DNA of 64,000 nt from Oceanicola sp. (GCA_017792405.1 CP051231.1:1156011-1220010); one strand, 5' to 3'; shown: positions 16,756 through 25,440, numbered from the stretch's first letter. Notes: generated by a model from the letters alone, not told the origin. A program made the numbers and translations.

Positions 16756-17490
16756 TCAGACCGGGTGGCGCGTCTCGGGGACGGCGCGGAGCCAGTAGCT
16801 GCGCACGAGGGCCGCGAGGGTGGCCAGCGCGCCGAGGGCTGCCAGCAGGGCGACATCGGTATGGGTGGCCCAGTCCTTGACCGCGATGGCGGCCAGCGCC
16901 CAGGCCAGCGCGAGCGCATAGGTGGCGTGGGGGCGGAGGGTGAGCAGCACGGTCAGGCCCACCACAAGCGCGCCGGTGATGCAGGCGATGGCCCAGGCCG
17001 TCTCGCCCATCAGGAGGCCGTAACCTGCGCCGGTGATGCCGAGCGAGGCAAAGCTGGCGGCGGTGAGCCAGCCCGCGAAGAGGCCGATGGGGGCGCCGAG
17101 CAGCCAGCTGTCATGCTGGGGCGCGCGGGCGGCGGCGCCAAGGGCGAGGATGAGCATGGCGAAGATCAGCACGGTGGCCCATATCGGCGAGAGCGTGGCT
17201 GTCCAGAGCCAGAAGGTGCCAAGGGCCAGCGCGCCGAACAGCGGCCAGCGGGGCTTGTCCCATTTGGGGTCCACACCCCGGGCGACGAGGCCGAAGAGGG
17301 CGGAGAGGATGAGCCAGGCGTAGATCAGCCCCCAGATCGAGAAGGCCCAGCCGGCGGGTTGAACTGGCGGGTCGATTTGCGGGACAGGGAAGAGCGCAGG
17401 GTCGTAGCCCGCGAAGCTCGTCACGAAGAAGGGCGAGGCGGCGAAGGTCACGGTCGTGATCAGCACGAGCAGGGATTTGATGCGTTCCAT
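16756..17490 (-). CDS. TspO/MBR-like tryptophan-rich membrane protein
   Basis: 244 residues with about seven to eight hydrophobic helices. The segment PAGWAFSIWGLIYAWLI (around 45-61) is typical of large tryptophan-rich sensory-protein relatives; several Trp-containing helices follow. Substrate and role (tetrapyrrole or stress sensing in the TspO family) cannot be read from the sequence. The start at 17490 (MERIKSLLVL) is preferred to 17532. Confidence 0.78.
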   Translation of the reverse strand: MERIKSLLVLITTVTFAASPFFVTSFAGYDPALFPVPQIDPPVQPAGWAFSIWGLIYAWLILSALFGLVARGVDPKWDKPRWPLFGALALGTFWLWTATLSPIWATVLIFAMLILALGAAARAPQHDSWLLGAPIGLFAGWLTAASFASLGITGAGYGLLMGETAWAIACITGALVVGLTVLLTLRPHATYALALAWALAAIAVKDWATHTDVALLAALGALATLAALVRSYWLRAVPETRHPV

Positions 17491-17561
17491 GACATATGAA
17501 CGCGCGAGGGGCGCGACGGGTTTCACCGCCACGCCCCGCGAGATGCGCTTTTGGGGCGCAA

Positions 17562-17975
17562 TCAGTTGGCGATGGCATCCACCGCGCGGATCAGGTCGAG
17601 CACCTCGGCGGTGTCTTCATCGATCCGGACCAGAACGCCATCATACACGGCATAGCGCGAGCCACGGGGGGCGGGCTCAAGGCCGTATTGCCACGGGCGG
17701 ACGATGACGTAATCGTCGCGGTCCAGACGCGAGCCGACGTTGATCCGGTAGTGCCGATCATCATCGCCCCGGACGCGCTTTTTGGCTTGGCCCGGGGGCA
17801 CGCAAGCGGGGCTTTTCTTGGCGAGGCCGGGCGGGCAGCCGCGCACGACCTGTTCGGTGCGGTGCTTCTGCTTGGCGTGGCCTTTGCCGTTTCCTTTGCC
17901 CTGTGCAAGCACCGGGCTTCCGACCGCCAGGCAGATCGCCGTGGCGGCCGCTGTGATTTGGGTCAGACGGGACAT
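17562..17975 (-). CDS. RcnB-family periplasmic protein
   Basis: 137 residues: signal peptide (1-24, ending VLAQG), a Lys/His/Gly-rich basic stretch (GKGNGKGHAKQKHRTEQ), a Pro/Cys pair segment (CPPGLAKKSPACVPPGQAKK) and the RcnB-like C-terminal beta module (YAVYDGVLVRIDEDTAEVLDLI). RcnB in enterics affects nickel/cobalt homeostasis in the periplasm; most alphaproteobacterial relatives have no proven role. It is followed by the TspO-like gene on the same strand with a 71-base gap. Confidence 0.8.
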   Translation of the reverse strand: MSRLTQITAAATAICLAVGSPVLAQGKGNGKGHAKQKHRTEQVVRGCPPGLAKKSPACVPPGQAKKRVRGDDDRHYRINVGSRLDRDDYVIVRPWQYGLEPAPRGSRYAVYDGVLVRIDEDTAEVLDLIRAVDAIAN

Positions 17976-18092
17976 CTCGTTACCTTTCCAGCGTTACATC
18001 CCTTGCGGGTTCGCTCAAATAACCCGTGGCCTCGGGGGGAGTTTCATCACGGTGGTTTGAGGTGCGGGCTGTGGCCCGAAAGAGACGCAGCG

Positions 18093-18302
18093 TCAGTTGC
18101 GTTTCATCGCGCAGGTGTTGATGCCGAGCAGGCTGTAGGGCGGGCAATAGCCGAAGGCGGCGGTGCCGAGCATCACCAGGCCGACGATCCCGGCGATCCA
18201 GGCCCAGGCCCCAGTGAGGGCGGTGAAGGCGAGCACCAGCAGGACGATGCCTGCGGCGAGGCGGATGAGACGGTCGATCCGGCCGACGTTTTGAGTGAGC
18301 AT
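18093..18302 (-). CDS. DUF2892 membrane protein
   Basis: 69 residues with two membrane helices (about 17-33 and 36-50) and the closing GYCPPYSLLGINTC motif, characteristic of DUF2892 (YgaP-like transmembrane) proteins. Relatives are often fused to or encoded beside rhodaneses and persulfide genes. The ATTC-N8-GAAT palindrome at 18326-18341 sits 24 bases upstream of its start, fitting control by an ArsR-type sulfide sensor. Single-gene unit downstream of mmsB on the same strand. Confidence 0.88.
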   Translation of the reverse strand: MLTQNVGRIDRLIRLAAGIVLLVLAFTALTGAWAWIAGIVGLVMLGTAAFGYCPPYSLLGINTCAMKRN

Positions 18303-18325
18303 TAGGGGCCTCCCGGCGCTGTTAC

Positions 18326-18341
18326 ATTCTAAGTTTAGAAT
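18326..18341. promoter_or_regulatory. SqrR/BigR-type operator candidate
   Basis: Palindrome ATTCTAA-GT-TTAGAAT, i.e. ATTC-N8-GAAT, the half-site layout I recall for the sulfide-responsive ArsR-family repressors SqrR and BigR. It lies 24 bases upstream of the DUF2892 start, overlapping the expected promoter. The match to the published consensus is from memory; no such regulator gene is in the window. Confidence 0.55.
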
Positions 18342-18400
18342 ATGTTGAAACGGTCGCCGGGAGAAGGGGGCATCTGGCCGCAGGGGTTTTGGGCGAGGGG

Positions 18401-19270
18401 CTAGTGCCGGTGGCGGGCCTCGAAGCGGGGGAGCATGGCGGAGAAGTCCTTGTCGCCTGCGCCTTCGGCCTCGACGAAGGCCTCGTAGAGGCGCATGGCG
18501 GCTTCGCCCATCGGGGTGTCGGCATCGGCGGCTTCGGCGGCCTGCTGGCTGAGGCGCAGGTCTTTCAGCATCAGGGCGGAGGCGAAGCCGGGTTGGTAGC
18601 CGTTGTCGGCGGGGGATTTGGGGCCGACGCCGGGGGCGGGGCAGTAGGCGTTCATCGTCCAGCTGTAGCCGGAGGAGGTGGAGACCACGTCGAACATCGA
18701 CTGGCGGTCGAGCCCCAGCTTGTCGGCCAGCGCGAAGGCCTCGCAGGTGGCGATCATGGTGACGCCGAGGATCATGTTGTTGCAGATCTTGGCGGCCTGG
18801 CCCATGCCCGCGCCGCCGCAGAGCACCGACTTTTGCCCCATCACCTCGAAGAGGGGCAGGGCGGTGGCATAGGCAGCCTCGGGACCGCCGACCATGAAGG
18901 TGAGCGTGCCCGCCGTGGCGCCGCCGGTGCCGCCGGAGACTGGGGCATCGAGCGCGGAGAGGCCCGCGGCCTGCGCGGATTCGGCCACGGCCTGCGCACT
19001 TTCGACATCGACGGTGGAGCAATCGAGATGAATGGCGCCAGCGTTCATCGCCGGGTGGATATCGCCCGCGACCGATTGCAGGATCGCGCCGTTGGGCAGC
19101 ATGGTGATGACCACATCGGCACCGCCAGCGGCCTCGGCGGCGGATTTGGCCATGGGGATGCCCTCGGGCGCGGCGTGGGTATCGAACCCGGTCACGAGAT
19201 GGCCTGCGGCGATGAGGTTGCGGGCCATGGGCGCGCCCATGTTGCCCAGTCCGATGAAGCCGATTTTCAT
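18401..19270 (-). CDS. mmsB: 3-hydroxyisobutyrate dehydrogenase
   Basis: Oxidises 3-hydroxyisobutyrate to methylmalonate semialdehyde with NAD in valine breakdown. 289 residues: N-terminal Rossmann motif GFIGLGNMG (4-12), substrate motif DAPVSGGTGGA (109-118) and the catalytic Lys in GQAAKICNN (Lys 161). The C-terminal all-helical domain (DLRLSQQAAEAADADTP) is present. The start overlaps the stop of the upstream hydrolase gene (ATGA), so it is the last gene of the valine operon. Product feeds mmsA at 27233. Confidence 0.95.
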   Translation of the reverse strand: MKIGFIGLGNMGAPMARNLIAAGHLVTGFDTHAAPEGIPMAKSAAEAAGGADVVITMLPNGAILQSVAGDIHPAMNAGAIHLDCSTVDVESAQAVAESAQAAGLSALDAPVSGGTGGATAGTLTFMVGGPEAAYATALPLFEVMGQKSVLCGGAGMGQAAKICNNMILGVTMIATCEAFALADKLGLDRQSMFDVVSTSSGYSWTMNAYCPAPGVGPKSPADNGYQPGFASALMLKDLRLSQQAAEAADADTPMGEAAMRLYEAFVEAEGAGDKDFSAMLPRFEARHRH

Positions 19271-20322
19271 GTGAGGTCCTCCGGGAATGTCAGATCGTCT
19301 GCGCCGAGCGGCGCGAGCATGGCCTCGACCTGCGCGGCGGGCACATCGGCCAGCGCGGCGTGGGGCCATTTGGGGCTGCGGTCCTTGTCGATGACGGCGG
19401 CGCGGATGCCTTCAAGGAAATTGCCCTGCTCCATGCAGCGATGGGTGAAGCGGTATTCGAGGGTGAGCGCTTCGCGGATGGTGCTCTTGGGGCCGAGGCG
19501 GCGCAGGATCTCGATATGGCAGGCGGCCGCCAGCGGGTCGGCGCGGGAGAGCGCCTTGAGCGCCTGCTGGGCCAGCTCGGAGGGGTCGGCGGCGAGGGAG
19601 GCGGCGATCTCGCCGGGGGGGCGGTTGAAGTGGGCCGCGATGGTCTTCATCTCGATGTAGAAATCGGCCTGGGCGGCGAGATCGTCAGCCCCGAGATGGG
19701 CGGGAATGCCGGGCGCGCCGCTTTCGCACATAGCGGCCTTGAGGGTGGGCCAGTGCTGCTCGTCCACGAAGTGGTCGGCAAAGCCGAAGAGCGCGTGCAT
19801 CCCCTTGAGGCGGTGGCCGGTGGTGCCGATCCACGCTCCCGCGCCAGGGTGGAGGGCGGAGAGCTTTGCAAGAATGTGGCTACCGCCCACGTCTGGCACC
19901 AGCCCGATGCCGCATTCTGGCATGGCGATCTGGGAACTGGCGCCGACGATCCGGGTGGAGGCATGGCAGCCCAGCCCGACGCCGCCGCCCATGGTGAAGC
20001 CCTGCATGAAGGCGACGACGGGCTTGGGGTAGGTGGCGAGGCGGGCGTTCATGGCGTATTCGTCGCGCCAGAACTTGCGGCCATAGGCATAGTCGCCCGC
20101 GGTGCCGGTGCTGTGCATTTCGACGATGTCGCCCCCGGCGCAGAAGGCCTTTTCGCCCTCCGCGTCGATCAGCACGAGCTGCACGGCGGGGTCGGTGGCC
20201 CAGGTTTTGAGCGCCTCATCGACGGCCATGCACATATCATAGGAGAGGGCGTTGAGCGCCTTCTCGCGGGTCAGGGTGATGCGGCCTGCGCGGCCTTCGG
20301 TGCGAATCCGGATGTCTGTCAT
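19267..20322 (-). CDS. 3-hydroxyisobutyryl-CoA hydrolase
   Basis: 351-residue crotonase-superfamily thioesterase that frees 3-hydroxyisobutyrate from its CoA ester. Diagnostic segments are the oxyanion-hole pieces FCAGGDI (near 60) and GFTMGGGVGLG (near 108) and the hydrolase-specific MPECGIGLVPDVGGS (near 134) with its acidic residues; the C-terminal extension after residue 260 sets it apart from short enoyl-CoA hydratases. It overlaps both neighbours by four bases, so acyl-CoA dehydrogenase, hydrolase and mmsB are coupled. A dedicated methacrylyl-CoA hydratase is not in the operon. Confidence 0.93.
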   Translation of the reverse strand: MTDIRIRTEGRAGRITLTREKALNALSYDMCMAVDEALKTWATDPAVQLVLIDAEGEKAFCAGGDIVEMHSTGTAGDYAYGRKFWRDEYAMNARLATYPKPVVAFMQGFTMGGGVGLGCHASTRIVGASSQIAMPECGIGLVPDVGGSHILAKLSALHPGAGAWIGTTGHRLKGMHALFGFADHFVDEQHWPTLKAAMCESGAPGIPAHLGADDLAAQADFYIEMKTIAAHFNRPPGEIAASLAADPSELAQQALKALSRADPLAAACHIEILRRLGPKSTIREALTLEYRFTHRCMEQGNFLEGIRAAVIDKDRSPKWPHAALADVPAAQVEAMLAPLGADDLTFPEDLT

Positions 20323-21458
20323 TTTGCCAGCATGGCACGGGCGGTGATCATGCGCATGATTTCGTTGGTGCCTTCGAGAATCTGGTGGACGCGGAGGTCA
20401 CGCACCAGCTTTTCGATGCCGTAGTCGGCGAGGTAGCCGTAGCCGCCGTGGAGTTGGAGGCATTGGTCGACAATGCGGGAGCCGGCCTCGGTGCAGAATT
20501 TCTTGGCCATGGCGCAATATTGGGTGGCATCCGGCGCTTGCGTGTCGAGCTTCCATGCGGCCTGGCGGAGGAAGACACGGGCGGCTTGCAGCTCGATCTC
20601 CATGTCGGCGAGGCGGAACTGGAGGGCCTGAAACTGGTCGATCGACTGACCGAAGGCCTTGCGGTCGTGCATGTAGGCGAGCGTGGCGGTGAGCGCGGTT
20701 TGCGCGGCACCGAGCGAGCAGGCGGAGATGTTCAGCCGCCCGCCGTCGAGCCCCATCATGGCGTATTTGAAGCCCTTGCCCTCCTCGCCCAGCAGGTTCT
20801 CGGGCGGGATCTTGCAGCCATCCATCTGGACTTGCCGGGTGGGCTGGGAGCGCCAGCCCATCTTGTCTTCCAGCCCGCCGAAGGAGAGGCCTTCTGTGCC
20901 ATCCTCGATGATGAGGGCGGAGATGCCGCGGGCAGTGTCATCGCCGGTGCGGGCCATGACGACATAGGCGTCGGAGTAGCCGCCGCCGGAGATGAAGGCC
21001 TTGGTGCCGGTGAGGCTGTAGCCCTCGTTGGTTTTGGTGGCGCGGGTCTTCAGCGCCGCCGCGTCGGAGCCGGAGCCGGGCTCGGTGAGGCAGTAGGAGA
21101 AGACGGTTTCCATCGTGAGCGCCTTGGGCAGGTACTTTTCCCGCGTCTCGTCGGAGCCGAAGGCCGAGAGCATCTTGGCGCACATGTTGTGGATCGAGAG
21201 GAAGGCCGCGACGGAGGGGCAGGCCATTGAGAGGGCCTCGAAGACCAGCGTGGCATCGAGCCGGGAGAGGCCGGAGCCGCCATGCTCCTCGGGGACGTAG
21301 AGCCCGGCGAGGCCGAGGGCGGCGATCTCGGGCCAGAGGGCCTTGGGGATAGTGCCCTCGCGCTCCCATTGGTGGGCGTGGGGCGCGATGTTGTCTTGCC
21401 CGAAGCTGTGGGCCATGTCGAAGATGGCCTGCTGCTCCTCAGAGAGCGCGAAATCCAT
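20319..21458 (-). CDS. acyl-CoA dehydrogenase (isobutyryl-CoA type)
   Basis: 379-residue FAD enzyme of the ACAD family, expected to oxidise isobutyryl-CoA to methacrylyl-CoA. The flavin/substrate segment YCLTEPGSGSDAAALKTRA (near 120) and the C-terminal LHGGYGYLADYGIEKLVRD with RVHQILEGTNEIM are clear. Substrate choice is inferred from the coupled downstream valine genes. The leader holds a TTGAAC-N4-GTTCAA palindrome 22 bases upstream of the start that is shared with the leucine operon at 41.5 kb. Confidence 0.92.
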   Translation of the reverse strand: MDFALSEEQQAIFDMAHSFGQDNIAPHAHQWEREGTIPKALWPEIAALGLAGLYVPEEHGGSGLSRLDATLVFEALSMACPSVAAFLSIHNMCAKMLSAFGSDETREKYLPKALTMETVFSYCLTEPGSGSDAAALKTRATKTNEGYSLTGTKAFISGGGYSDAYVVMARTGDDTARGISALIIEDGTEGLSFGGLEDKMGWRSQPTRQVQMDGCKIPPENLLGEEGKGFKYAMMGLDGGRLNISACSLGAAQTALTATLAYMHDRKAFGQSIDQFQALQFRLADMEIELQAARVFLRQAAWKLDTQAPDATQYCAMAKKFCTEAGSRIVDQCLQLHGGYGYLADYGIEKLVRDLRVHQILEGTNEIMRMITARAMLAK

Positions 21459-21479
21459 GATGTCCTCCCGTTTGCGTTA

Positions 21480-21495
21480 TTGAACGCAGGTTCAA
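21480..21495. promoter_or_regulatory. shared operator, valine operon copy
   Basis: TTGAACGCAGGTTCAA, a perfect inverted repeat TTGAAC-N4-GTTCAA (extended by flanking A/T to seven-base arms), 22 bases upstream of the acyl-CoA dehydrogenase start. The same half-sites and spacing recur at 41537-41552 before the isovaleryl-CoA dehydrogenase gene. Layout suits a TetR-family acyl-CoA-responsive repressor; that is inference. Confidence 0.7.
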
Positions 21496-21575
21496 TTCTG
21501 GCGGGGTGTTTGCCGTGAGGCAAGAGGTTTTGAGTCAGGTTGGTTTTGCAGAAATGCGGGTGTGGGGCGGGTGGT

Positions 21576-21634
21576 TGGTGTTGGAGTGGGGGCGCTGCCC
21601 CCACACCCCCGGGAATATTTTCAGCAAGAAAATG
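21576..21634 (+). repeat. two-hairpin dispersed repeat, copy A
   Basis: Bipartite element: hairpin GTGGGGGC-GCT-GCCCCCAC (21586-21604), then CACCCCCG, then a second short hairpin ATTTTC-AGCAA-GAAAAT. Near-identical copies are at 33917-33971 and 52599-52661, with a fragment at 51309-51326. This copy lies between two minus-strand genes and so is not simply a 3' terminator of a plus-strand gene. Confidence 0.8.
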
Positions 21635-21732
21635 GGCGGGGGCGGGGAAAATTTTAGATGAATTGGAAGGGGTTATCGGGCGCAGGGTGATGGTTCTGTG
21701 CGGTGGCGCGGATTTTAGGTGAATTTTACGGG

Positions 21733-22866
21733 TTATAGCCCCTCATGAAACTCGTCGATGAGGTGCTCCACCACGGAGCGCATGGCGGCGGGTTTGTCGG
21801 CACCTGCCTCCAGATTTCCTTTGAAGACCTCCCGCTGGCGGTCGGCGGAGGTGCCGTTTGCCACGATCTCGGGGAGGCGGGCGATTTCGGCTTCGCAGCC
21901 GAGGGCGTGGGCGTCTTCTCCGAGGATGTCGACGAGTTCTTCGGCGAGGGTTTGCATCGGGATGATCTCGCGGGCGCCGAAGTCGATCAGGCCTTCGGTG
22001 GTGCCGTAGCGTTGGGCGCGCCAGCGGTTCTCGGCGATGAGGAAGCGGTCGTAGCGGCGCCAGCGGAGGTTGCGGCTGCGCATGCGCCAGAGCATTCGCA
22101 GCAGGGCCTGGTTGGTGGCGGCGAGGGTGAGCGTGTCTTCCAGCCGGGGGCTCACGTCGCAGATGCGCGTCTCGAGCGTGGGGAAGCGGTGGGAGGGGCG
22201 CAGATCCCACCAGATCTTGGTGCTGTCTTCGATGACGCCGAGGTCGATCAGCACCTGCACCGTGCGCTCGTATTCGCCGAAGCTGTCGAAGCTGGGGGGC
22301 AGGCCGGTGCGGGGGAGGTTGTCGAAGACGGTGAGGCGGTAGGAGGCGAGGCCGGTGTCTTCGCCCTGCCAGAATGGGGAGGAGGACGAGAGGGCGAGCA
22401 GGTGCGGCAGGAAGTAGCTGAGTTGCGGCAGCAGGTCGGCGCGCAGGTCGTCATCCTCGATGCCGACGTGGACGTGCATGCCGCAGATGAGCATCCGCCG
22501 GACCACGCCTCCGAGGTCTCGGGAGAGGGCGTTGTAGCGGTCGCGGTCGGTGTGGGGCTGGTCCTTCCAGTCTGCGAAGGGGTGGCACGATACGGCGATG
22601 GGGGCGAGGTTGTGGGCGGCGGCGCAGCGGGAGACGGTGGCGCGCAGGCGTTTGAGCTCCTCGCGGGCGGCGCCGATGTTTTCGCACACGCGGGTACCGA
22701 TCTCGATCTGGCATTGCAGGAACTCGGGTGAGACCTGCTCGGACAGCTCGGCGGTGCAGGCCTCCATCAGCGCTTCGGGCGCGCGGGCGAGGTCGAGCGT
22801 GTCGCGGTCGACCAGCAGATATTCTTCCTCGATGCCGAGGGTGAAGCTGGGGGTGGTGACGGCCAT
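21733..22866 (-). CDS. YbdK-type carboxylate-amine ligase (glutamate-cysteine ligase family 2)
   Basis: 377 residues of the GCS2 family: opening [18 protein letters not shown] with the metal-binding Glu cluster, [15 protein letters not shown] near 128, [17 protein letters not shown] near 160, and [12 protein letters not shown] near 235. Members have weak glutamate-cysteine ligase activity; the physiological substrate is generally unknown. The start at 22866 is chosen because the upstream in-frame sequence is Pro-rich and lacks family resemblance. It is a single gene divergent from the NCS1 permease. Confidence 0.9.
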   Translation of the reverse strand: MAVTTPSFTLGIEEEYLLVDRDTLDLARAPEALMEACTAELSEQVSPEFLQCQIEIGTRVCENIGAAREELKRLRATVSRCAAAHNLAPIAVSCHPFADWKDQPHTDRDRYNALSRDLGGVVRRMLICGMHVHVGIEDDDLRADLLPQLSYFLPHLLALSSSSPFWQGEDTGLASYRLTVFDNLPRTGLPPSFDSFGEYERTVQVLIDLGVIEDSTKIWWDLRPSHRFPTLETRICDVSPRLEDTLTLAATNQALLRMLWRMRSRNLRWRRYDRFLIAENRWRAQRYGTTEGLIDFGAREIIPMQTLAEELVDILGEDAHALGCEAEIARLPEIVANGTSADRQREVFKGNLEAGADKPAAMRSVVEHLIDEFHEGL

Positions 22867-23136
22867 GGGTGCCTCCGCTGTTTGGAGGAGAGTGGCAGAG
22901 GCGGGCGGGTCGGGGAAGAGAAAGACGTGTGCCGGGCGCACAGGTTTTGGGCAGGCGGGGCGGCGCGGCGGGCAGGGGAAAGGCAACCAGAGGGCGAGTG
23001 GGCCGATGCGGCGGCGGAGGGCTGGCGCGGGCTGCCACGCGGGGGGAGGATTGGCGCAGGGGGCCAGTGGCGCGCGCAGCGGCGCGGCGGGGGCCTTTTG
23101 CGCGGATGAAAAGACAGCAGGTCAGGAGGGACGACC

Positions 23137-24579
23137 ATGGCCACGATCGAAGAGATACCGGGGGCGGAGATGCCCCATGCGGGCGGCGGCGAGGATGCGC
23201 TGGCGCCGGTGACGGGAGAGGCGAAGAGCTGGGGCTGGTTTGCGATTTTCAACATCTGGGCCAACGACATCCAGTCGCTCTTTGGCTACAGCCTCGTGGC
23301 CTCGCTGTTCATCAGCTACGGGGTGAGCGGCTGGACGGCCTTTGCGGCGCTGATCTGCTCGGGGCTGCTGGTGATGTTTCTGGTCAACCTCTCGGGCGCG
23401 GCGGGGGAACGCTATGGTATCCCCTATCCGGTGCTGGCGCGGGCCTCGAAGGGGACGCAGGGGGCCAAGCTGCCGGCGGTGTTGCGGGCGATCGTGGCGG
23501 TGTTCTGGTATGGCGTGCAGGTCTATTTTGCCTCCACCGCGCTGGCGCTGCTGATCTATTCGGTCACAGGGCTGAGCGGCGGCGCGGAAGTGCTGGGGCT
23601 GACGGCGGTGGACTGGGTGAGCTTCTTCATCGTCTGGGCCTTCCACATCGTCATCTTCTGGCGCGGGATGGGCTGGGTGGAAACCTTTCTGAACATCGCG
23701 GGGCCGTTCGTATATGCGGTGATGATCGGCTTGGTGATCGTGCTTTGGCAGAAGTCGGACGGGCAGTTGCTGGCGCAGGCGCGGACGATCTTTACCAATC
23801 CGGAGGCGACATGGGGCACGGAGATCACCGGGTTCATCGCCATCGTTGGCACGATGATCAGCTATTTCGCGGCGGTGTTGCTGAATTTTTCGGACTTCAG
23901 CCGCTATGCGAAAGATCGGCGGGCGATGCTGCTGGGCAACCTCGCAGGGCTGCCGCTGAACATGATCCTGTTCTCGGCGCTGGCGCTGCTGACCACGGCC
24001 GGGGCGGCGGTGGTGTATGGCGAGGCGATCATCAACCCGACCGAGATCGTTGAGAAGACCGACAGCGTGGTGCTCAGCATCATCGCCGCCGTGACCTTCT
24101 TTGCCGCGACCGTGGGGATCAACCTTGTGGCCAACTTCATCCCGAGCGTGAACGGGATCGCCAACCTTGCGCCGAAGCGGATCAGCTTCAGGGCGGCTGG
24201 GATGATCACCTCGGTCTTTGCGCTGGTGATCGGCGGGCTCTGGACGAGCTTCATTGCCGAGTTCGGGATCAGCGGGTTCGTGAACACGCTTGGGGCGACA
24301 TTGGCGCCGGTCTTTGGGATCATGATGGCGGATTACTACCTGCTGCGGAAACAGGAGTTGGTGCGCGACGAGCTCTATGACCTCGAAGGCGGGCGGTATC
24401 GCTACGGGAACGGCTGGAACAACGCGGCGATGATCGCCTTTGCGGTGGGTGCGGCGTTCTCGGTCGCCACCGTTTGGGTGCCGTTCTTGGCGGTACTGTC
24501 GGGCTACGCTTGGCTGATCGGCGCCGGGCTTGGCGGCGCGGTCTACATGGCGCTCGCGAAGGGGAACGTCGCGGCCTGA
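23137..24579 (+). CDS. NCS1-family nucleobase/cation symporter
   Basis: 480 residues with about twelve membrane helices. The conserved opening SWGWFAIFNIWANDIQSLFGYSL (starts near 31) and ISYFAAVLLNFSDFSRYAK near 236-254 are typical of the NCS1 purine/pyrimidine/hydantoin permeases. The start follows an AGGAGG site. No nucleobase catabolic gene is adjacent, so the substrate (cytosine, allantoin, hydantoin or other) cannot be assigned. Ends at a bidirectional hairpin. Confidence 0.9.
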   Translation: MATIEEIPGAEMPHAGGGEDALAPVTGEAKSWGWFAIFNIWANDIQSLFGYSLVASLFISYGVSGWTAFAALICSGLLVMFLVNLSGAAGERYGIPYPVLARASKGTQGAKLPAVLRAIVAVFWYGVQVYFASTALALLIYSVTGLSGGAEVLGLTAVDWVSFFIVWAFHIVIFWRGMGWVETFLNIAGPFVYAVMIGLVIVLWQKSDGQLLAQARTIFTNPEATWGTEITGFIAIVGTMISYFAAVLLNFSDFSRYAKDRRAMLLGNLAGLPLNMILFSALALLTTAGAAVVYGEAIINPTEIVEKTDSVVLSIIAAVTFFAATVGINLVANFIPSVNGIANLAPKRISFRAAGMITSVFALVIGGLWTSFIAEFGISGFVNTLGATLAPVFGIMMADYYLLRKQELVRDELYDLEGGRYRYGNGWNNAAMIAFAVGAAFSVATVWVPFLAVLSGYAWLIGAGLGGAVYMALAKGNVAA

Positions 24580-24605
24580 GGGGCGCGCCGCCCGGTACAA
24601 GCGGC

Positions 24606-24627
24606 GGCCCGCCCCGTTGGGCGGGCC
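24606..24627. terminator. bidirectional hairpin between convergent genes
   Basis: Perfect 9-base-pair stem GGCCCGCCC / GGGCGGGCC with a CGTT loop, placed 27 bases after the permease stop and 9 bases beyond the convergent small gene's stop. A short T run (CTTTTAG) follows on the plus strand. Confidence 0.65.
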
Positions 24628-24635
24628 ATTAGCTT

Positions 24636-24953
24636 TTAGTCAGCGATGACGGTGAGGTCGGCGTCGAGATCGGTGACGAAGAGGGAGTTTTCGCGGATCA
24701 CCACGCGGTCGCTCTCGCCGGTCGAGCGGAGGCCGGAGGGGCTGTCGGACGACAGGTTGTAAACCACGCGGCCATCGTCTGCCTCGTCGGTGATCTGGGG
24801 CAGGACGAAGCGCTGGGTCACGATGCCGTTCGGCGCGATGCACTCGTTTCCGGTGCGGGTCGAGCCGGTGGGGCAATCGGGGCTCTGGAAGCTCTGAGCT
24901 GCGAGGGGCGCGGCGGCGAGCGTGGCGCAGAGGGTGAAGGCAGTGCGGATCAT
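24636..24953 (-). CDS. small exported protein
   Basis: 105 residues: signal peptide (1-19, ending AAPLAAQ), then a Cys-containing segment (CPTGSTRTGNEC) and an acidic beta-rich remainder (RFVLPQITDEADDGRVVYNL). An AAAGGA site precedes the ATG at 24953. No family recognised; the two Cys probably form a disulfide in the periplasm. Confidence 0.7.
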   Translation of the reverse strand: MIRTAFTLCATLAAAPLAAQSFQSPDCPTGSTRTGNECIAPNGIVTQRFVLPQITDEADDGRVVYNLSSDSPSGLRSTGESDRVVIRENSLFVTDLDADLTVIAD

Positions 24954-25023
24954 GGCGTTTCCTTTCGGTTGAAGGAGTAACGCCGGTGTCTGGCCGGGGG
25001 TTCCGCGCGGGGCGTGGGCGCCG

Positions 25024-25440
25024 TCAGACCGGGCGGCGGGCCAGCGCGTCGAAGCTCGTTTCGGAAAGGCCCAGCACCTCGAGCGTGCCGCGCTCGGTAT
25101 CCTGCAGGATCGGCACGATGGCATCGAGGTCTTCCCAGCTGCGCATGATCAGCCGCGCCATCTCGGCGGTCTGCGGGGTCGGGGCGTAATAGACCATGAT
25201 GGTCTCCGGCCCGCGCAGGAAGGCCTCCGCCTTCTTGGCCTGAATGCCGAGAAGGGCGGCGTAATCCTTGTCCCAGCTGGTGACGGCGGAGAGATCGACC
25301 AGCTGCTTCTGGCCGGGGCGGAAGCCCGGATCGGACATGTAGCGGCCGAAGGTTTCCATCGTTTCGGGGATGCCGGCGTGGCCCTCGTAGCGAACGTAGA
25401 CGAGGCCGATGTCGGGGAAGATGCGGTAGGTGAGTGGCAT
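25024..25440 (-). CDS. hypothetical protein, SpoIIAA/STAS-like
   Basis: 138 residues, no signal peptide. Alternating beta strands and helices (YRIFPDIGLVYVRYEGHAG, KQLVDLSAVTSWDKDY, TIMVYYAPTPQTAEMARL) resemble the SpoIIAA-like small regulatory fold seen in many Rhodobacterales proteins. Cytoplasmic. It precedes the exported small gene on the same strand by 70 bases. Function unknown. Confidence 0.7.
   Translation of the reverse strand: MPLTYRIFPDIGLVYVRYEGHAGIPETMETFGRYMSDPGFRPGQKQLVDLSAVTSWDKDYAALLGIQAKKAEAFLRGPETIMVYYAPTPQTAEMARLIMRSWEDLDAIVPILQDTERGTLEVLGLSETSFDALARRPV

Noticed and set aside
22867..23136. Possible leader gene or small RNA in the 270-base spacer between the YbdK-type gene and the NCS1 permease
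   Set aside because: Only GC-rich sequence with no start-site-supported ORF and no clear hairpin; nothing supportable seen.
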